Below, piece by piece: positions 58,148 to 64,000 of a stretch of DNA of 64,000 nt. Source of the DNA: Mycoemilia scoparia (Eukaryota; Kickxellomycota; Kickxellomycetes; Kickxellales; Kickxellaceae); contig JANBPU010000004.1 of assembly GCA_027575805.1 (NCBI GenBank), positions 1 to 64,000 on the forward strand. Direction: 5' to 3'. The position numbers and the translations under genes were made by a program. The notes under the pieces are model-generated. The model was not told where the DNA came from and searched no databases. It saw only the letters and a list, made by a program, of their open reading frames with translations. The stretch's first letter is position 1. Each line of letters opens with the position of its first letter.

Positions 58148-61100
58148 ATGGCCACTTCTAACGATAACTCCGAAAGCGTGCAGTCGAATAGAGCAATGGG
58201 CCTCAACTCAATTGCTTCTTTAACAAATGATCCAAACAAGCACCCCACAAAGATTCACAAAAGCGAATTACCATCTGTGCCAAGTACGCATTATCCACGT
58301 ATTGGGTTGAAGAACTTTGAAGGGTATCTAGAGAAAGTTGAAAAGGCACACGAGACATATGAGGTCAATAGGCAAACTAGCTATCGTGTCACAACAAGCG
58401 AGCTAACAAAGTACAGAACCGCCATGGAGGATGCGGAGAGTGTCTTACAAGACGCTAGCAGAACATACTCGATGTCATCAGGTACCATGGTCGAAAGACT
58501 AAAGAGCTTTGATGGGATAATGAGCGAGTCGGGATTTGACACAATAAGTGAGCTGGGTGGAAACCTGGTAGTTTCCAATCTGAAACCAAATCAAAAGCAG
58601 GCCCCCGATATTGATTCTATACCAACCATATTCTTTGAAAAAGATTTTGACATCAAAGATCCCACGACATTTGAGCTTGTAATTCGACTTGTTGGAAATG
58701 AAAAGCGAGGATCAGATATATTTTCTCCAAACACATCAGTCGATGCAAATGGATCGATCCATCAAACATTGTCCAGCTATTTGGACATAACAGAGAGCTA
58801 TTTTGCGCGAGAAATATCGCACCGATCGCCATCATTATTCGCCGCCCTTTCTACCTTGAAGGAGCTGCACACAGAAACTGAGCTAGCTCTTCAACAAATA
58901 AAGGTTCTCAGGAGGCAAATGAGCGAGTTGGATGAAAAGCAGTGCCAACCAGGACTGGCCCTGATTCATATCAAACGAAATAGGAGCAGACTACATGCAA
59001 TTCAATCAGAAGTGGAGTTGCTGACGCGGGCAAATACAATGATCACTGCCATTGAGGATATGGGGTCACTAGGCGACGTTGTTGGAGCTCTTGAGATGAT
59101 AATAGAAATGCAGAACATGACAAATACCGATTCGTCATCAAATAAAAGTGCAGTCAAGAGTAGCAAGGACAAGGTAGTTTCGAATGTATCAGAGTCCTGG
59201 GCATTTGGATATATTAATCAGAAACTAACTAACGCGATGTCCAGCATAGCAAATACTGCCCAACAGTCGCTTGTCCAATGTATCATGTACGATATGGAAT
59301 CTTTCCTTGCAGGGAGCGAGACTGGCAATGTTCCAACTGGGATGTCCCGAGAAGAATCCTCTTGGCAAAAGCTCGAAATGCACCGGGAAGACCTAAGAGC
59401 CCTATTTGTACCGTTGTTCAGAGGACTGGTGACGGCAGGCAAAGGACCGGATGCAATCCAGGCCTACAGAGCAAGAATGAGGAGCGAGGGAGACAGGCTT
59501 CTAGAACAGGTGTTTCCCAATGAATTTCCACATTCAAGTGCAAAATCATCCTTTGGAGATGTTACTTTCCAAAAATCCTTGCATATGGCTGTAAAAGCCT
59601 TGGAGTTCGATGATTATATAGATTTATTGAAAAGCCAATTCCAAAGAATTGGACTGGTATTTGCACACTTTGACCTAGTCAAAGAATTGGCTAACGATAC
59701 TATATGTAAGATTGCCGAAGAGGAGGAAAGGCAAAACAAAGACTGCGAACATAGACCTAAACTTTCTAGCATATCTTTATCCGACCAACATCAGCTTGTA
59801 TTCCACGAGCTCAGTAATGCCATTGATGCGTTTGCAAATATATCACAAAGCCATTGTACCAAGATTCTGAGCTATCGGGCCGATCAAAACACTAACCTAG
59901 GCCTTCCAGCATTTATACAAGTTTTCAGCCTAGTCTGGGACTTTATCCAGCAACTAAAAACCTCGAATGCTAAAATGAGCTATGGGCTTAAAAGTCTGCT
60001 AACATCGCAAGGAAAGGCATTTTTAAACAACTTCCATTCACAAAAGACACGCCAACTGTGCTTGCTAATTGAAAATGAGCAGTGGTCGCAGGCCGAAGTC
60101 CCAGTGGATTTCCAATCTATGGTCAATGAGATTACTGGAAAGGAGATTGACAAGGAATCTCTACCAATGCTGGCAAGCAAGAACGATGAAAAGCAAGTAG
60201 CTGAACTGGTTACAGAAAAGGCTGATCAGCCACATCAGCAAGGGTCACTGTTATATGTCGGCGATAAATCATTTCCGATGGTTGGGTGCAGCCTAATGCT
60301 AATAAAGATGATAGTAGAATACATTGAATGTTCGCTATTTATAAAAACAATTACGATGGATGTTGTCCAGCGCCTCATTGATGTTCTAAAAGTAAGCTTT
60401 AGTGGAGGCCCTCTATTGTCATTCAACTAACAAAATATAATCGTGAATATTGACACTAAATCTATTTGGTTAAAATTCTAGGTATTCAACTCCAGGACAT
60501 GTCAGGTTGTTTTGGGAGCTGGAGCAATGCAGTCTGCTGGCCTCAAGAACATTTCAGCCAAGCATATAGCACTGGCATCACAAGCACTAAAGTTAGTAGT
60601 GCTTATCATACCCCACATCAAGCAGAAGATGCAGCTTTCATTATTAAAGACACAATTTGTTCTGTTGGATCAGTTTGACCAAACCTCCCAGGACTATTTG
60701 GAACACCAAAATGAGCTTTTCCAGAAGCTTGTGCAAATCATGACAGAGCGTGCTGATGCGCACTGTGCGGCTTTAGAAGGTACAAAGTGGGAAGGCACCG
60801 AACTGGTCACTAACACAGTTGCTCAAGAAACTAATCCATCCCCAACAATAGTACTTTTGACCAGAGAGATACGAAAGCTCAGCAAGGTCCTTGGGCGCTA
60901 TCTTTCGCCAGAAGACTTTACGTCGGTTGTTACATCTATATTCGACATGTATGAGGGGAAGCTAACAAAGTCGATTCTATCGATACAGTCGAGGCTCAAG
61001 ACAGCGCAAACCAGCGGAGGAAAGCGCCTTGCCATTGATGTCCGCTTTTTTATTTCGAAAATTACAAGCATTGACAGTTGCTTGAATAAAAAAACCGAAA

Positions 61101-61294
61101 ACCTTGGTAAGCTTGCATCTGAATTGGAGTCGATGCTCATCCAGCCTACCACCAAGGAATCTCCAAGGCCTGATAACGAAAAAGATCCTGGTGATGTGGT
61201 CAGTTCAGAAGAAAATCATGGCATTCCAACTGAGATGGGCACAACATCAGAAACAGGAGTTAGTCCCAAAGAGCCTAAAGAAGAAGAGGAATAG
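58148..61294 (+). CDS. VPS54: GARP/EARP-type tethering complex subunit VPS54
   Basis: Subunit of the Golgi-associated retrograde protein complex, which tethers endosome-derived vesicles at the trans-Golgi network. Two exons (58148-60391, 60482-61294), phase 0 across a 90-nt GTAAGC...TAG intron, give 1018 aa. Family blocks: FEGYLEKVEKAHETYEV; IPTIFFEKDFDIKDPTTFEL; LSSYLDITESYFAREISHRS; coiled-coil IKVLRRQMSELDEKQ; and, in exon 2, VFNSRTCQVVLGAGAMQSAG followed by LKNISAKHIALASQALKLVV, which strongly match the VPS54 C-terminal domain. The protein ends with an acidic Glu/Pro/Thr-rich tail. The exon 1 frame continues past the donor but would lose the conserved NSRTCQ block, so the splice is needed. 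Confidence 0.95.
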
Positions 61295-61487
61295 TTTTCC
61301 TTTATCGCTCTATGGTAGTAGTGTTTTTATAAAAGAATTTGTCTATTCACTTTCCAAAGTTATTCTAATATTTCTATAAACAAGCTGGTTGCTTCTGTAT
61401 ATTTTAATAATGACAAAAATCATAATAATAAAAACGTAGAAAGAAAACAGTAAAAAAGAAAAAGACTAGGATTACAGCTTTCCATAA
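61295..61487. other. Short convergent spacer
   Basis: Only 193 bp separates the VPS54 stop from the stop of the CoA ligase-like gene. It is AT-rich with A-tracts. No feature seen. Confidence 0.5.
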
Positions 61488-63457
61488 CTAGAGCTCAAGG
61501 CCTGGCAGAGGGCTGATCATTGAAGCAACAATTGGCTCTTCAGGCTTGTAGTCTGCCAAATAACGCATTCTGACAATTAGGTGTCTTCCCTTGTCACCTC
61601 TGGGGATTGGTAATGGATCGATGAGCTGAGCACCGCCATCTAACCTCTCGGATTTGGGACTATCTTTGTTCGCCCATTCGATAAGATCCTTAAGGTATGT
61701 CTCCTTTTCTTCATCGCTAGAGTTGGTGATGGCAGTGGGCGGGACAATAAAAGCACGGGCAGCTTGCTTGACACCTTTACCGTCTTTGGAGGGAACATCA
61801 ACGCCAAGGATAACCACATCGTCAATCGAAGGATGAGCCTGCATCTTGTTTTCGATAACAGATGGAAAGACAAAGCCATTTTCACCCTGAATGGTGTCTT
61901 TGACTCTTTCGTAAATGCAAAGGAGGCCGTCCTCAGTGATCTCGCCCATATCGCCTGTGTAGAAGAACCCATCTTCATCTCTGATGGGTTTGTTTGTTAC
62001 CTTTCCATCATTGTCTTGGGGCGGCATCAAGTAGTCATGCATTTCGGTCAGCGTCTTTACGCATACCTCACCGATATTATTAGGGCCAAGAATCTTGCCA
62101 TTTTTGTCAATGACCTTGAGCTGGATACCAGTGTAAAGTGTACCAACACAGTAGTCCTTTTTGTCGAATGATACGTTGCGAGCAACGCCCATGGTCTCAC
62201 TGGTTCCGTATTCGCTGGACACCAAGACACCGGTCAATTCTTCAAGGCGTCTCTTCATCTGGGGGGCAAAAATGATGCCAGTTGAATACATGCCCTTCAA
62301 GGAACTAATGTCGTAGTGCTTGAGGTCCTCCCAGTTGTCGATCCAATCGTAGTAAATCTTTGGGATACCACGAATTTCAACCGCTCTGTATTCTTCGACC
62401 AGCCTGAGAACATTTTGGATATCAAACATCTTCCCTTCTACTGTTGTCAGACCACGACACACATTCTCAACCGCAGAGAAGTAGAGGCCGTATGCCTGAG
62501 TCTGGAAGAGAGTGAAGAGGACGGAGCGAGGTTCCAAATCCTTGGGATCCTTGATCGAGGACAAGTACTTGTCGCGCTTCAACTCGCAAGTGCACAGGGA
62601 GATGAAGCTGTGGTGGGGAATAACCATTCCCTTGGGCTTGCCAGTGGATCCAGAGGTATGCGGGATGACCAAAACTGCGTTTTTTGATTCCTCAACGGTG
62701 TTTAGCTCGTATGGCTCGCATTCCTCATTAATCATCAAGTCGGTGATTTTGTACATTTTCCCAATGTCTTCCTTTGGACCGCCCCCACCACGAATCAGCA
62801 CTATGCGGTTTTCTGGTATGGGGCAGTCAGCAAGCTTGATGGCTTCGCGGACGATTGGGAGGAGAGAATATGTTGTAAACATGCAGTGTGGAGGGGACAT
62901 GCGCAGACGGTGGGCCAGAACTTCAACTGGTGCCTGGGGGAATGTTGGGACCAGAATACCGCCTAAAATGGATGCGATGTACCATCAGATCTTAGTTTTG
63001 AACAATGGAGATGTGGCGCAAAATAGAGCTCATGTATAGTTCTTGTTCTGCACTATATAAAACACTTACCAATTAAGGCAGTAGAATAAAACATGGGGAG
63101 GGCGTATACCTATAAAAGGCAGTTATTTTATCAGAAAGCGTTAAATGACATAACAACGGCTGTGTTCTTGCGGTGGAAGCCATATTGAGAGTAGTAACAA
63201 GCACTTACGTCGTTTGTAGAGTACACACCAACGGTCATGCCAGGCTTGATGCCCAGGATCTTTTGCATGCCAGCAGCAAGCTTGTAGGTCATGTCCTCGG
63301 TCTCAGTAAAGGAGATGCTCTCTCCGCTTGCAGCGTCTATGAACACTGGGGTGTCCGGACGAGTGCCAAAGACACTCTTCTTTGCCTGCTTGAAGACAAA
63401 CTTGGTGAGGTTGTCTCCCGGAATCTCTGGAGTAGGATAGGGTGAATTAAAGATCAT
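61488..63457 (-). CDS. AMP-binding acyl/aryl-CoA ligase-like enzyme
   Basis: Adenylate-forming enzyme that should activate a carboxylic acid with ATP and transfer it to CoA. Three exons (63457-63209, 63109-63070, 62962-61488) give 587 aa; exon 2 is only 40 nt. Motifs: the P-loop-like A3 signature HTSGSTGKPKGM near residue 196, SSEYGTSETMG (A5), FFYTGDMGEITEDG (A7), the hinge ERVKDTIQGENGFVFPSVIE (A8) and, near the C-terminus, PIPRGDKGRHLIVRM in place of the usual A10 PxxxxGKxxR, which keeps a Lys. N-terminal motif TVGVYSTND resembles the 4-coumarate-CoA ligase/luciferase-like group. There is no obvious PTS1 (C-terminus GLEL), so it may be cytosolic. The substrate cannot be read from the sequence. 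The promoter carries the same TATATAAAGACCCA as PCK1. Confidence 0.88.
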
Positions 63458-64000
63458 TTTCGAAAAGGTATGAGAGAGAGAGGACTGAGTGTTAAAGAGT
63501 CAAGACGTATGGTATGCACTACACTCAAGAGTAAATGTCAGTAAGGAATGCTTTTGAAAGAACTAAAAACGCGGTCGATTGAGTAAGGGAGTAAGCAATG
63601 CCTAGTTGTGACTAGAACTTATTTGAGTGAGAAGGATGGGATGACACTGGGTCTTTATATAGATAAATAGCTAAACACAAGACTGGCTGTCGCGAGCAAG
63701 CTCTTCCCGACCCAGAGAGGTGACATCGAGCAAACAATTTGGATTCCGCAAAAGAAATAAAAGTAAAGCACCACTACGAATTCTTGGTGCACCATGCATA
63801 TCGATCTCGTATGTGAGAAGGCTCAGGACTAGAAGTCTAAAAGGAAGCTTGTTACCACTCCCAGGGTAGTTAATGCCTGGCACACAGCCTTTTGGCATTA
63901 ATCATAGCATCGGGTATCTTTTAGCCTGGCATATGATGCTAAAGCTCAAGAAGGAGGTCGGATTTTGAACACCGCGGGTGGCTACCCACAGCCTATACGC
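63458..64000. promoter_or_regulatory. Upstream region of the CoA ligase-like gene
   Basis: Promoter of the minus-strand gene that begins at 63457. It holds the TATA box (63648-63661) and, further upstream, two GCCTGGCA-type motifs (about 63873 and 63925). A 75-codon minus-strand frame at 63671-63898 looks like chance. The window ends here. Confidence 0.45.
63648..63661 (-). promoter_or_regulatory. TATA box of the CoA ligase-like gene
   Basis: On the minus strand the sequence reads TATATAAAGACCCA, about 190 nt before the ATG. It is identical over 14 bases to the PCK1 TATA region at 23051-23064. Confidence 0.55.

Noticed and set aside
55546..61487. A functional secretory-pathway gene cluster
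   Set aside because: Trafficking genes are common in the window, but they alternate in strand with unrelated genes and have separate promoters. No evidence of co-regulation.
63671..63898. 75-codon minus-strand frame upstream of the CoA ligase-like gene
   Set aside because: It lies over the TATA-containing promoter and shows no recognisable domain or coherent composition.
1..64000. CRISPR arrays, prokaryotic operons or phage-type defence systems
   Set aside because: No spaced direct repeats, cas genes or polycistronic layout. All genes are intron-bearing or typical eukaryotic single-exon genes.

Overview
This is nuclear DNA from a fungus. The genes carry many short introns with GTAAG-type donors and AG acceptors. 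Protein content is eukaryotic and fungal: a GT15 mannosyltransferase, conventional kinesin, an Akr1-type palmitoyltransferase, ATP-dependent PEPCK and a Kre2/Ktr-type secretory pathway. The AT-rich spacers are full of TA, CA, CAG and ATT microsatellites. Together with a TBRG1-like FYR protein and a fungal dymeclin, this suggests an early-diverging (possibly Mucoromycota-type) filamentous fungus. That placement is an inference and was not tested.

Layout from left to right. 0-10 kb: a truncated unknown gene (-), a decayed coding relic (-), tRNA-Leu(AAG) (+), SRP receptor alpha (+) and ELP1 of Elongator (-). 9.6-18.9 kb: glucosidase II beta with a C-terminal HDEL (+), a GT15 mannosyltransferase (+), a six-exon FYR-domain protein (+) and a RAB5IF/OPTI-like membrane protein (-). 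18.9-23.3 kb: a 4.4 kb gene-free stretch with microsatellites and a GC-richer block. It ends at the PEPCK gene PCK1 (+), whose codons are strongly C-ending. 25-34.4 kb: a short Spo12-like protein (-), LST8 (-) and two convergent CYSTM proteins with very small exons and apparent GC-AG introns. 35-47.2 kb: kinesin heavy chain (-), an ALKBH8-like RRM plus dioxygenase (-), dymeclin in eight exons (+) and an AKAP7-like 2H phosphoesterase (-). 47.5-64 kb: an Akr1-type DHHC enzyme (-), a small secreted Q-rich protein (+), a TM9 protein (+), a sphingoid-base-phosphate phosphatase (-), VPS54 of GARP (+) and an acyl/aryl-CoA ligase-like enzyme (-).

Many genes serve the secretory/endomembrane system: SRP receptor, glucosidase II, mannosyltransferase, dymeclin, Akr1, TM9, VPS54 and kinesin. 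They are interspersed with unrelated genes on both strands, so I read this as ordinary gene content and not a functional cluster.

The clearest structure not explained by genes is a family of about 90-130 bp terminal-inverted-repeat elements. Six copies lie in introns and spacers, with terminal repeats close to GGGTAATAATTTTTGAAGGG and at least two internal subtypes. A second dispersed repeat of about 100 bp has two copies. I saw no CRISPR arrays, prokaryotic operons, rRNA genes or autonomous transposon genes. All exon boundaries were deduced by eye from splice signals, reading phase and family resemblance. Every multi-exon model given here keeps frame from start to stop.
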